Positions 1 to 7,629 of a DNA stretch of 33,354 nt are shown here, one piece after another; positions within the stretch are counted from its first letter, which is position 1, and every line of letters begins with the position of its first letter. The notes under the pieces were generated by a model. It saw nothing but the letters and a program-made list of their open reading frames with translations. It was not told the origin of the DNA and made no database searches. The translations under genes and the position numbers were made by a program. Source of the DNA: Candidatus Ruania gallistercoris (GTDB lineage: Bacteria; Actinomycetota; Actinomycetes; Actinomycetales; Beutenbergiaceae); NCBI GenBank assembly GCA_019116305.1, contig DXBY01000183.1:1-33354 (forward strand), written 5' to 3'.

Positions 1-1324
1 CCCGCCCGTCCATCGTCGTCCAGGTCTGCCCCAGGTCATCCGTCGTGGCGACGTACAGGTTGGTACGGATATCGACATTGCCGCCACGGTGGTAGTCGAA
101 GGCGGTGACGATCCTCTCCCCGTGACGTTCACTGACCTGGTAGTGGCCACCGAACCCGGCCAGCTGGTGGTCCTCGCTCCAGGTGACGCCGTCCGCACTG
201 GTCTCCCAGTACAGCTCCCGGCCGCCGGAGTACTTGGTGAACAGGTTGACGAATCCATGACCGTCGAGCCACCGCGGCTGCGGATAGGTCATCTCCTCGA
301 CGGTGACCTGTTCGAACTCCGCGACGCTGTACGGCTCGGTACTGCGGTACTTGTAGCCCGGGCGCGCGGTGGCTCGGCCGCTGATGAACACCCAGACATA
401 GCCTTCGCCGTCCAGAGCGATGCTGGCATTGTCATGCGGATCGTTCACGCCGATCTTGTTGTGCACGACGGTCGGCTGCGGCACCTGGTGCTGGTGATGG
501 TCATAGGCCGAGGCCATGATCAGCAGGTGCCGCTCATCTGCCGCTGTGGTGCCCCCGTAGACGAAGAAGGTCTTGCCCACCTCGGCGGCGTGCACGGCGA
601 GCGGGGAGTGCTTCATCGTGTAGGTGCCCAGCCCGCCGGAGTACTTGTCACCCCACTCGGAGACCTGGTCGAGAGCGAACCAGATCCCGAGGTATCCCGC
701 GATGGTGGTGTTCGGTTCACCCGGCGGCGGGGGCTGCTGGCGGAGCTCTTCGCGGGGGCGGTCGCTGGGAAAGTCCTCAGCGGTGCGGGCGACGGTGTAG
801 TCGCCGACCACCACGACGCCGGCCTGGTCGGCGATCTGCACACTCACCGTGTGCTCCCCTGCCGGGACAGCGAGCCAGTAGACGGTCTGCGGCCGGTGCG
901 TCTGGTTCGCCGACGTCCAGGTCAGGCGGTGGAAGAAGGCGCCGTCGAGATGAATGTCCAGCACGGCCCCGTCGCGAGAGACGGCGTCGATGAAGATGCC
1001 GAGCACCGTGGCCTCGTCGTAGTGCGCAGTCACGGTGACCGGATGGAACAGCTCCGCCCCGCCGCGATGGCTGCCGTACACCCTGCTGCTCAACCCCTCG
1101 GCTGCGGCGACCGCCTCCTCCGGGGTGAGATCACGAAGGTCGAGCGTCCACCTGTCTGGCACCGTGTCGACCTCGGTCACCCCGGGTACCAGGACCAGTG
1201 GCTCAGCCGGTGGTGGCTCTGCCCAGGCCGCCGGAGTGACCTGTGGAAGGCTCCCCAGTCCCGCGATTCCAGCTGTCGCCCCGAAGATCGTCAACGCCCG
1301 CCGACGACTGATGCTCCCCGCCAT
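1..1324 (-). CDS. Tat-exported BNR_4-repeat protein (3' end outside window)
   Basis: The 441 visible residues are open to the left edge, so the C-terminus is missing. The ATG at 1324 has a GGGAGG ribosome site 6 nt upstream. The N-terminus has a twin-arginine signal (SRRRALTIFGATAGIAGLG, residues 6-24), so the product is probably exported folded. Residues about 200-441 match the BNR_4 family (sialidase-like beta-propeller, PF15892) as I know it: a YRSTEPYSV segment, Asp-box-like SADGVTWSE and TTDDLGQTW turns, and PQPRW. This family includes secreted polysaccharide-active proteins and relatives of PL24/PL25 ulvan lyases; which activity applies here cannot be told. Residues about 45-195 form an extra N-terminal beta-rich region, possibly carbohydrate binding. 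A LacI-operator-like palindrome 33 nt upstream of the start suggests sugar control. The long plus-strand open frame across it is a GC artefact. Confidence 0.75.
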   Translation of the reverse strand, partial: MAGSISRRRALTIFGATAGIAGLGSLPQVTPAAWAEPPPAEPLVLVPGVTEVDTVPDRWTLDLRDLTPEEAVAAAEGLSSRVYGSHRGGAELFHPVTVTAHYDEATVLGIFIDAVSRDGAVLDIHLDGAFFHRLTWTSANQTHRPQTVYWLAVPAGEHTVSVQIADQAGVVVVGDYTVARTAEDFPSDRPREELRQQPPPPGEPNTTIAGYLGIWFALDQVSEWGDKYSGGLGTYTMKHSPLAVHAAEVGKTFFVYGGTTAADERHLLIMASAYDHHQHQVPQPTVVHNKIGVNDPHDNASIALDGEGYVWVFISGRATARPGYKYRSTEPYSVAEFEQVTVEEMTYPQPRWLDGHGFVNLFTKYSGGRELYWETSADGVTWSEDHQLAGFGGHYQVSERHGERIVTAFDYHRGGNVDIRTNLYVATTDDLGQTWTTMDGR

Positions 1325-1355
1325 GTGGCCCTCCCTCGTGACCTGGCGCACTACG

Positions 1356-1370
1356 GTGATAGCGCTTTCC
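1356..1370. promoter_or_regulatory. LacI-family operator-like palindrome
   Basis: GATAGCGCTTTC at 1358-1369 is a near-perfect palindrome centred on AGCGCT, differing by one base pair from the GAAAGCGCTTTC consensus of many LacI-family sugar repressors. It lies just upstream of the BNR_4 protein gene. No LacI regulator is in the window, so the partner is unknown. Confidence 0.5.
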
Positions 1371-1397
1371 GGAGGTTATGGGCAGCCAGGCGAATCG

Positions 1398-1480
1398 TCA
1401 AGCCTCGACCTGCCGTGGATCAGCCTCGGGCGCAGGATCAGCCTCGACCTGTCGGGGTCAGTCTCGCGCTGCCGGCGTCA
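1398..1480. repeat. Imperfect ~20-bp tandem repeat ending at the tetR stop codon
   Basis: TCA trinucleotides followed by a G/A and CTCG-like motif recur at 1398, 1420, 1438, 1458 and 1478 (spacings 22, 18, 20, 20). Two copies share TCAGCCTCG and two share GCCTCGACCTG. Read on the minus strand each unit ends in TGA, the last being the stop codon of the TetR gene. Function unknown; it may be a decayed local duplication. Confidence 0.5.
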
Positions 1481-2155
1481 ATCTTGGGCCAGTGCCGGCC
1501 CGGCGCCCTCGTCCGCATCCCGGCGGTAGCGCAAGCCGTCGAAGAAGACTCGCACCATCGATTCGGCGCTCTCCCTGCCCTGGGCCGCCGGCGCCGACAC
1601 ATTCGCGATCACGTGCAGCAGATCGCCGGCGTCGATGTCGCGGTGGATCTCACCGGCCTCCCGTGCTGCCACAAGGAGACCCTCCAGCGCTGGGCCGAGA
1701 TGCTCGGTGAAGTAGGCCGGCAGTGCCTGGAAGGCGGCGTCACCCGAGTGCAGCGCCGCTGCCAGCCCTCGCTTGGTGGCCACGAACTCCGTGTACCGCA
1801 GCAACCACCGCAACAGCGCCTCCCCGGGTGGGTACGCCGCGGCGAGCACCGGAGCCTGCGCGGCACAGGCATCCACCTCCCGCCGGAAGACCGCGGCCAC
1901 CAGATCCGAGCGCTGCGGGAAGTGCCGGTAGACCGTACCGACGCCGACTCCGGCCTGCGTCGCGATCTTCCGTACCGGAGCGTCCACACCGTCGGTGGCG
2001 AACACCGCCTTGGCCGCTTCCAGCAGCGCATCCAGGTTGCGCTGGGCGTCGGCCCGGCGGCGCGGCGCGGGCGTGTCTGCCGGTGCGGCTACCGGTTCGG
2101 TAGGGACCGGCTCCGTCGATGCACCCTCGCGCACAGTGAACTCCACCTCTTGCAT
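1478..2155 (-). CDS. TetR-family transcriptional repressor
   Basis: 225 aa. It has a disordered Pro/Ala-rich tail of about 33 residues, then a TetR DNA-binding domain (residues about 36-85) with the helix-turn-helix IATQAGVGVGTVYRHFP at 64-80, then a helical ligand/dimer domain (about 95-215). It is divergent from the aldo-keto reductase across 108 bp, and two inverted repeats in that gap are the likely operators, so it probably represses both itself and the reductase. No clear Shine-Dalgarno precedes the ATG at 2155, and the -35 hexamer proposed for the reductase overlaps this start codon. The ligand is unknown; the pairing suggests an aldehyde, ketone or toxic small molecule that the reductase handles. 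The long N-tail could mean a shorter true protein, but no better start is visible. Confidence 0.88.
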   Translation of the reverse strand: MQEVEFTVREGASTEPVPTEPVAAPADTPAPRRRADAQRNLDALLEAAKAVFATDGVDAPVRKIATQAGVGVGTVYRHFPQRSDLVAAVFRREVDACAAQAPVLAAAYPPGEALLRWLLRYTEFVATKRGLAAALHSGDAAFQALPAYFTEHLGPALEGLLVAAREAGEIHRDIDAGDLLHVIANVSAPAAQGRESAESMVRVFFDGLRYRRDADEGAGPALAQD

Positions 2156-2179
2156 AACCGGAACATCGTTCCGTATAGT
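2150..2179 (+). promoter_or_regulatory. Predicted promoter of the aldo-keto reductase gene
   Basis: TTGCAT (2150-2155), an 18-bp spacer, then TATAGT (2174-2179) is a near-consensus sigma-70 type promoter facing the reductase gene at 2264. The spacer holds the first inverted repeat exactly (2159-2173), the classic position for steric repression. Confidence 0.55.
2159..2173. promoter_or_regulatory. Predicted TetR operator 1
   Basis: CGGAACATCGTTCCG: 6-bp arms around a 3-bp centre. It sits between the -35 and -10 of the reductase promoter and 4 bp upstream of the tetR start codon. It shares its right arm GTTCCG with operator 2. Confidence 0.6.
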
Positions 2180-2187
2180 TTCGGCCT

Positions 2188-2208
2188 AAGCGGACGAATG
2201 TTCCGCTT
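2188..2208. promoter_or_regulatory. Predicted TetR operator 2
   Basis: Inverted repeat with 7-bp arms AAGCGGA and TCCGCTT around a 7-bp centre, ending in the same GTTCCG half-site as operator 1. Centre-to-centre distance from operator 1 is 32 bp (about three helical turns), so two repressor dimers could sit on the same face of the DNA. Confidence 0.6.
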
Positions 2209-2263
2209 GTTCAGGATAGATCACCGCAGCAGCACTCGCACGCACGTCGAGAGAGGTTTCCCC

Positions 2264-3316
2264 ATGCACTACCGCACCCTCGGACGCACCGGGATCAAGG
2301 TCAGCCCCTACGCACTGGGCGCCATGATGTTCGGCGCCGCCGGCAATCCGGACCACGAGGACTCGGTGAAGATCATCCACCGGGCGCTCGATGCCGGCAT
2401 CAACATCATTGACACCGCCGACATGTACTCCTCCGGCGAGTCCGAGCGGATCGTCGGCAAGGCACTGCGCGGGCGACGGGACAGCGTCGTGCTCGCTACC
2501 AAGGCCCGGTTCGGACTCGGCGAGGGCCTCGGACCGGCCGATCCGAACGATCCGAACCAGCTCGGGGCCTCCCGCCGCTGGCTGGTCCGAGCCGTGGAGG
2601 ACTCCCTGCGGCGGCTGCAGACCGACCACCTCGACCTGCTGCAGATCCACCAGCCCGATCCGGATACCGACCTGGAGGAGACCCTCGGCGCCCTGACCGA
2701 CCTCATCCGTGACGGCAAGGTCCGCGCGATCGGCACCTCCTCACTACCCGCCTCGGAGATGGTCGAGGCGCAGTGGGTCTCCGAACGCCGCGGACTGGCC
2801 CGGTTCCGCACGGAACAGCCGACCTACTCGATCCTCACCCGGGGCATCGAACGGGAGGTACTGCCCGTGGCGCAGCAGTTCGGCCTCGGCACGCTGGTGT
2901 GGAGCCCGCTGGCCGGCGGCCTGCTCACCGGCCGCTACCGCAAGGGGCAGCAGGCACAGACCCATCGGTCCCGTTACGGCTTCGCCCACCTGGAGGACGA
3001 ACGCCGGCTCGACGCCGTCGAGGCCCTGCTGCCCGTGGCAGAGGATGCGGGCATGTCCCTGACTCACCTGGCGTTGGCGTTCGCGATCTCCCACCCGGGG
3101 GTGACCTCGGCGATCATCGGACCGCGCACGATGGACCAGCTCGAGGACACTCTCGCCGGGGCCGGCACTGTGCTCGATGAGCGGATCCTGGATCGGATCG
3201 ACGAGATCGTGCCGCCGGGCACCGACGTCGGGCACCTGGACATGGCCTACGACCCGCCGGCGATCCGGCAGCCGCACCTGCGCCGCCGGCGGCCGGTGGA
3301 GCGGGCAGCAGCCTGA
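2264..3316 (+). CDS. Aldo/keto reductase
   Basis: 350 aa, NADPH-dependent (beta/alpha)8-barrel oxidoreductase of carbonyl compounds, cytosolic. The AKR catalytic tetrad is visible: D50 (in DTADMYSSGESE), Y55, K80 (ATKARF) and H129 (LLQIHQPD). The cofactor region near the C-terminus shows SHPGVTSAIIGPRTMDQLED, typical of the AKR families that carry IIGxR. The ATG at 2264 is preceded by GAGAGG; the same frame is open far upstream to 89, but that extension is antisense to tetR and the BNR_4 gene and is not coding. The C-terminus has an Arg-rich tail (HLRRRRPVERAAA). Substrate unknown. Control is probably by the adjacent TetR protein through the two operators in its promoter. Confidence 0.92.
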   Translation: MHYRTLGRTGIKVSPYALGAMMFGAAGNPDHEDSVKIIHRALDAGINIIDTADMYSSGESERIVGKALRGRRDSVVLATKARFGLGEGLGPADPNDPNQLGASRRWLVRAVEDSLRRLQTDHLDLLQIHQPDPDTDLEETLGALTDLIRDGKVRAIGTSSLPASEMVEAQWVSERRGLARFRTEQPTYSILTRGIEREVLPVAQQFGLGTLVWSPLAGGLLTGRYRKGQQAQTHRSRYGFAHLEDERRLDAVEALLPVAEDAGMSLTHLALAFAISHPGVTSAIIGPRTMDQLEDTLAGAGTVLDERILDRIDEIVPPGTDVGHLDMAYDPPAIRQPHLRRRRPVERAAA

Positions 3317-3355
3317 GGCGCCGCCGGGGGCCCAGGGAGCAGCGTGCGGTACTGG

Positions 3356-3802
3356 TCAGCCTTCGCCGGCCAGCACCTCTCGCTCGCTCACGTCGTACCA
3401 GAGCAGGTCCAGGTCGGCCACCTGCTCCTGGGCGCGCTGCTCGCCCCGGCGAGCGGCGGAGACCAGCTGGCGGACGCCGTCGTCATCCTCATCCGCATGG
3501 AAGCTGACCACCTGCGACCAGACGATCGCCGGCACGGCGACCCCGGCGAGCTCCTCGCCGGTGCGCACCTGCGCATCCGGCACATCCGCGGCAGCGACCA
3601 CCCGGCGGGCGGGGTCGGCTTCGGCGAGCAGCCCCAGTGAGTCCTCACCGGCCAGGACCAGGGCCGCGAACTCGGCGGTCTCCTCATCGGTGCCGTCGCC
3701 CAGGGCGGTGCGCAGTGGCGGTGTCACCGCCCGACCCTGCCGAGGGCTCACTCCGGCAGGGTCGGTGAGCTCGGTCAGCGTGACCGGCAGGTAGACGCGC
3801 AT
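3356..3802 (-). CDS. DUF6912 family protein
   Basis: 148 aa from the ATG at 3802 (MRVYLPVTLTEL...). The open frame extends further upstream but that part lies inside the CpaE-like gene; the chosen start follows its TAG stop by 4 bp. The MRVYLP N-terminus and a central VTPxLRxxxxD-like region match the actinobacterial DUF6912 family as I remember it (ORF neighbours of secA in many genomes). It is small, soluble, acidic and of unknown function. It is the last gene of the SAF/CpaE-like unit and convergent with the aldo-keto reductase. Confidence 0.75.
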   Translation of the reverse strand: MRVYLPVTLTELTDPAGVSPRQGRAVTPPLRTALGDGTDEETAEFAALVLAGEDSLGLLAEADPARRVVAAADVPDAQVRTGEELAGVAVPAIVWSQVVSFHADEDDDGVRQLVSAARRGEQRAQEQVADLDLLWYDVSEREVLAGEG

Positions 3803-3806
3803 GATC

Positions 3807-5204
3807 CTAGTGTGCCGCAGCCCGGCGCCGCAGTGGCGGTAGCAGTCGGCCGAGTCCCCGAACACCGGCCGGGACGGGGCGACCGGCCGCGGCCCGCAGC
3901 TCCCCGGCCAGCTCGGTGAGCGCCGACCGCGCCGGCGAGCGTCCACCGGCTTCCCGCCAGGTGGTACCGGCCAGGAGTGCCCGGTCGCACAGGGCGCGAT
4001 CGTCGGGGATCAGCACGGGGTCCGCGGCGCCGGCGAACCGGAGCAGCGCCTCGGCCACTGAGTCCGCGGCTCGTGGCCCCGCGGCGCTGGTGCGCAGCCG
4101 GTTCACCAGCACCCGCCGGGAACCGGACAGCGCCAGATCGTCCAGGTCCAGCAGTGCCTGTACCAGCCGCTCGATACCGATCGGTTCGGCGGCGCCCACC
4201 ACCACGATCTCCTCGGCAGCGTGCAGCAGGCACCGCGCGACGTCGTTGCGGCCGGGACCGAGGGAGAGCCCGGACTCGTCCTCGGGAATCAGCACCGGGG
4301 CCTCCACCACCACCCAGGAGGCAGTCTGCTTCGCAGTGTCCAGGACGGCTTCGAGGCTGACCGCGCTGACCTCCCGCCAACGTGCGGCGCGAGCCAGACC
4401 GGGCAGCACCCGCAGCCCGTCGGCCACCCGCGGAGCCAGGCGGGTGAACGAGGGGACGTCCAGCGTGCCGTGATCGGCGGCGCGGACGGCGGCGGACAGA
4501 CCAGCGGTCTCGGCGAGCAGGCCGAGGGTCTGCGCGATCGCCCCGCCCCACAGGTCGGCGTCGATCAGCACCGTCGGCTCACCGTGGTGGGCGAGCTCGT
4601 GGGCGAGGTTGATCGCGATCGTGCTGCGCCCCGGGGAGCCGGTCGCGCCGGTGACCACCACCAGCCGTGGCGCCTTTGCCCGCTCCGCCTCCGGCATCCC
4701 GCCTCCGCGCTCGCGACGCCTGCGGGCACTGCGGCTGGCGGGGAGCTCAGCCGGTGTCGCCCCGGGCAGGGTAGCGCTTGCCGGTGGCTCGTCCGCACCA
4801 GGCCCCGGCGCACCGGTCCGCTGCGGTCCGAGCAGCCCGGCGACCCGTTCGACGTCGTCGGTCGCCTCGGCCAGAGAGCGGATCGCGGGGACCGGGTCCA
4901 CCTCTCGGTCCAGGGCCAGGGCACCGAGAGCGTCGTAACGCGGTACGTCGGCAGCGTCGCAGCACACGATCGTGCGAGCGCCATGTCCACGCAGCCGGTC
5001 CACCAGGGTCCGGTCCACCCCGAGCTCGGCATCCAGCACCGCCACCGGACCGAGGCCGGCGACCACTGCCGCGGTCACCTCCGCCAGGTCAGCACAGCGA
5101 CGCACCACGGTCAGATCCGGGTCCGCGGCGAGCCTACGGACCAGGTCCTCCTCCGGAGCACCCCGAAGGGCGAGCAGCACCCCCACGGGGCCAGGTGCGG
5201 CCAT
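3807..5204 (-). CDS. CpaE/TadZ-like P-loop ATPase
   Basis: 465 aa. Residues 1-125 resemble a degenerate receiver domain, then comes a Pro/Ala/Arg-rich linker (130-178), then a MinD/ParA-type ATPase domain (about 180-450). The P-loop reads TGATGSPGRST (185-195), with Arg193 where the deviant Walker A motif normally carries the second Lys, as is common in actinobacterial CpaE-like proteins. ADLWGG (216-221) fits the switch region. In Flp/Tad pili, CpaE/TadZ places the assembly machine at the pole. The start codon shares one base with the stop of the upstream SAF gene (TGATG), so translation is probably coupled. No tadA, tadB or flp genes are in the window, so a pilus role is inferred from family only. 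Confidence 0.8.
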   Translation of the reverse strand: MAAPGPVGVLLALRGAPEEDLVRRLAADPDLTVVRRCADLAEVTAAVVAGLGPVAVLDAELGVDRTLVDRLRGHGARTIVCCDAADVPRYDALGALALDREVDPVPAIRSLAEATDDVERVAGLLGPQRTGAPGPGADEPPASATLPGATPAELPASRSARRRRERGGGMPEAERAKAPRLVVVTGATGSPGRSTIAINLAHELAHHGEPTVLIDADLWGGAIAQTLGLLAETAGLSAAVRAADHGTLDVPSFTRLAPRVADGLRVLPGLARAARWREVSAVSLEAVLDTAKQTASWVVVEAPVLIPEDESGLSLGPGRNDVARCLLHAAEEIVVVGAAEPIGIERLVQALLDLDDLALSGSRRVLVNRLRTSAAGPRAADSVAEALLRFAGAADPVLIPDDRALCDRALLAGTTWREAGGRSPARSALTELAGELRAAAGRPVPAGVRGLGRLLPPLRRRAAAH

Positions 5205-5833
5205 CAGCCGGGCACCGGCACGATGGTGATCGCCCCGCCGCCGGTCTGCGCAGCGAGCACAGCGGCGAGGTCCTCAGTGGCAACGAGCACCTGGGCCACC
5301 ATCTCGTCCGCGCCGGCGAAGACGGAGCTGTCCTGGTGCACCTGGGCGATCTCCACTCCCTGCACCAGCGGTTCGGGCGGCAGCAGCTCCTGGCCGCCGG
5401 TCTCCGGTGCGGGTTCAGCCACCCACAGGTCCACCCGGGAACCAGCGCGGACCACCTCAGCGAGGGCTGCGTCCAGCGGGACCGTCACCGTGCGCACCTG
5501 CACCGTCTCGGCGGCACCGATCGCGGCCAGGGGCACCATCTCCCCCTCCCCCACGGTGCGCAGCACCACCTGGCCCTCGGCCAGCCCGGTCGGGGTCAGA
5601 TAGGTCTGGGCGACGTCCGGCACGCTGACCTGGGTGGCGACCAGGTCCTCCTCGGCCAGCACCTCGCCGGGAGCCAGCACAGTGGCGGCGGTGAACACGG
5701 TGACCGTGTGGTCCGCCCGCGCCATCGTCCACGACCCGAGCGCCACGGAGCCGGCCACCAGCAACACTCCGACTCCCAGTCGCGGGTCCCGCCAACTCGG
5801 CCGACGGATCCGTGACGTCACCGGCTCGCTCAT
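5204..5833 (-). CDS. SAF-domain membrane protein, CpaB/RcpC-like
   Basis: 209 aa from the ATG at 5833, preceded by GGAGGG. One membrane segment (about 19-38) is followed by an SAF/beta-clip domain (about 43-105) and an acidic outer part. This is the plan of CpaB/RcpC, the Flp pilus assembly protein that sits in the periplasm or, in Gram-positives, outside the membrane. It lacks the longer second domain of proteobacterial CpaB. It forms a unit with the CpaE-like ATPase (1-base overlap) and DUF6912. Upstream ATGs in the same frame would overlap the divergent HTH gene and are not used. Confidence 0.75.
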   Translation of the reverse strand: MSEPVTSRIRRPSWRDPRLGVGVLLVAGSVALGSWTMARADHTVTVFTAATVLAPGEVLAEEDLVATQVSVPDVAQTYLTPTGLAEGQVVLRTVGEGEMVPLAAIGAAETVQVRTVTVPLDAALAEVVRAGSRVDLWVAEPAPETGGQELLPPEPLVQGVEIAQVHQDSSVFAGADEMVAQVLVATEDLAAVLAAQTGGGAITIVPVPG

Positions 5834-5966
5834 GCACCCTCCACCCTCGGCTCGCTCTGCGTGGTTCATGCTGCCAAACCCTGAGCCGCCATGTGCCGGA
5901 ATGGCCGGTTGTCCACAGGGAGCCGTACGCAACGCACGAGTCGAGCAGTGGTGGGACACTGGAGTC

Positions 5967-6194
5967 ATGGAGCAACGCTTCCTGTCTCTCGCCGATGTGA
6001 CCGAGATCCTCGCGATCAGCATGTCGCAGGCACGCGCACTGGTGCGCAGCGGCGAGCTTCGTGCGATCCAGGTGGGCGGTAAGGGCACCTGGCGGGTGGA
6101 GAACAGCGAGCTGGAGGACTACATCCAGCGCCAGTACGCCAAGTCTGCCGCCCGGTTGCAGGCTGGCGACAACGCGCTGGATTCCGTGGACTGA
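5967..6194 (+). CDS. Excisionase-type helix-turn-helix protein
   Basis: 75 aa. A MerR-like winged helix of the HTH_17/excisionase group covers residues 4-55: FLSLADVTEILAISMSQARALVRSGELRAIQVG, then the wing KGTWRVENSELEDYI. Unlike phage excisionases, these single-domain proteins in actinobacteria are often chromosomal regulators (BldC is one example, but this is not clearly BldC). It is divergent from the SAF gene across 133 bp and could control that unit. The ATG at 5967 is preceded by GGAG at short spacing; longer frames upstream are antisense to the SAF gene. Confidence 0.8.
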   Translation: MEQRFLSLADVTEILAISMSQARALVRSGELRAIQVGGKGTWRVENSELEDYIQRQYAKSAARLQAGDNALDSVD

Positions 6195-6204
6195 ACCGGC
6201 CGGC

Positions 6205-6711
6205 TCAGAACGATTCCACGCTGAGCAGCCCGCGCCAGGGGACGGTCAGCACCCCGGCACCTCCGGCCAGGTCGAGGTGATCGGCCCCGACCCGCACGAT
6301 CTGCCCGCGGTGGTCACCGGCGGTAGTACGCACCAACACCGGTAGGTGATCCTCGGCCAGGGCGCGCAACGCATGTCCCAGACCGAGGCGAGCCTCGACC
6401 GGTCGCGGTTCAGGTGCGCTGCCCTGCAGCGGCCAGGCGAGCACGACGGCGGTCAGTGGCACCAGGCTGCGCCGGTCACCATCGGCGAGCAGCAGCCAGC
6501 CGCGGGTGGCGTCGCGGACCGTCCCGGACCGGGTGCTGCCGTCCTGGAGCCGCAGGGTGAGCGACTGGCCACGGCGGGCGCGGCACCGATCGGCGAACGT
6601 GGTCCCGGCGAACTCGGCCGCCACCAGCTCACCGAGGCGCGCCTCGGCCTCCTCCCGCTCGACGGCAGCAAACTCGGCGGCCAGCTCGGCGAAGACGTCG
6701 TCCCAGCGCAT
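6205..6711 (-). CDS. Conserved actinobacterial hypothetical protein
   Basis: 168 aa, soluble. It has an N-terminal coiled helix rich in Glu/Ala (MRWDDVFAELAAEFAAVEREEAEAR, 1-25, given here only as its positions and character), then two beta-rich halves with similar layout: one around TLRLQDGSTRSGTVRDATRG and one around VRTTAGDHRGQIVRVGADHL. The two halves look like a duplicated small beta-barrel (SH3/Sm-like), which is an inference from pattern only. I recognise the type from secA neighbourhoods of actinobacteria but know no function. It is convergent with the HTH gene (10 bp apart) and divergent from the LysM gene. Confidence 0.75.
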   Translation of the reverse strand: MRWDDVFAELAAEFAAVEREEAEARLGELVAAEFAGTTFADRCRARRGQSLTLRLQDGSTRSGTVRDATRGWLLLADGDRRSLVPLTAVVLAWPLQGSAPEPRPVEARLGLGHALRALAEDHLPVLVRTTAGDHRGQIVRVGADHLDLAGGAGVLTVPWRGLLSVESF

Positions 6712-6844
6712 GGCCTCACCCTAGGACGGGCCGGGCAGCCGGGTCCGCGGATCCACAGCTGCCGGCGAACCGGTGGACAGGTCGGCCGGCGAAGAGTACA
6801 CATAGTGCTACCCAACTTCACGAATCGACACGAACTGAGATCAT

Positions 6845-7594
6845 ATGGCTCTGACTGCACCAACGCGACGTGGGACAGGCGCCGCACGCGACCTGGGTCT
6901 CGGGCTCGCGGCCACTGCCGCGACCGTGGTCCTCAGCCTGCTCCTCGTCCGCTCAGCACTCGGTGTCGCCTCGGCACTGCCCGTCTCGGCCGCGGCTCCA
7001 GCCACTGCCCTCGACGCACTGCTGATCGCTGCTGTCACGGGCCTGGGCGCCCTCGTGGCCGCCTGGTACGCCATCAGCGCCGCAGTGGGCACGTGCTGCG
7101 CACTCCTGCGCGTGGTCGGCAGTACCTGGCGGGTTGGTGAGCTGTTCCTGCGACGGCGCGGAGCACCTGGCATAGCACGGCTGGTCGGGGCCGGCACCGG
7201 TGCGGTGCTCACCGCCGGTCTGGTGCTGGCACCGGCTCAGGCAGAGCCCCCGGAGCCGACGCCGGACCCTCCGGTGGCCGAGGACCTCACCTGGGCATCC
7301 GCTGCAGCGGGCCCGGAGGACGCGCCGCCCACCGAGGCGGACACCTCCGACCCGGAGCAGCCCACCGCTTCCGCTGAAGCGCCCGGCGGACACAACGCCT
7401 CCGCGGAGTCCGACGAGTATGTGGTCCAACCCGGCGACACGCTCTGGGCGATCGCCGCCGCCCACCTCGGCGACGATGCGTCGGCCGCGCAGATCGCCCG
7501 TTCCTGGCCGGCCTGGTATGAGGCGAACCGCACCTCGATCGGCTCCGATCCCGACCTCATCCTGCCCGGCACCCGCCTGCACCCGCCCGACTGA
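6845..7594 (+). CDS. LysM-domain membrane protein
   Basis: 249 aa. Three hydrophobic segments (about 17-41, 56-80, 112-132), then an acidic Pro/Glu/Ala-rich spacer (133-190), and a C-terminal LysM domain (191-247: EYVVQPGDTLWAIAAAHL... to ILPGTRLHPP). LysM binds N-acetylglucosamine-containing glycans such as peptidoglycan, so the tail is presumably outside the membrane and anchors to the wall. It is followed 35 bp later by the DUF6459 gene with a strong AAAGGAG site, probably as one operon. The start ATG has only a weak GAGA upstream. Confidence 0.85.
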   Translation: MALTAPTRRGTGAARDLGLGLAATAATVVLSLLLVRSALGVASALPVSAAAPATALDALLIAAVTGLGALVAAWYAISAAVGTCCALLRVVGSTWRVGELFLRRRGAPGIARLVGAGTGAVLTAGLVLAPAQAEPPEPTPDPPVAEDLTWASAAAGPEDAPPTEADTSDPEQPTASAEAPGGHNASAESDEYVVQPGDTLWAIAAAHLGDDASAAQIARSWPAWYEANRTSIGSDPDLILPGTRLHPPD

Positions 7595-7629
7595 ACCGAG
7601 CCGCACCATCCCGAGCAAAGGAGCTTCGC

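Noticed and set aside
89-2263. Very long plus-strand open frame leading into the aldo-keto reductase (1075 residues in all)
   Set aside because: It is antisense to the BNR_4 and tetR genes and has no family-like sequence; the reductase starts at 2264 with a ribosome site. Long antisense frames are common at this GC content.
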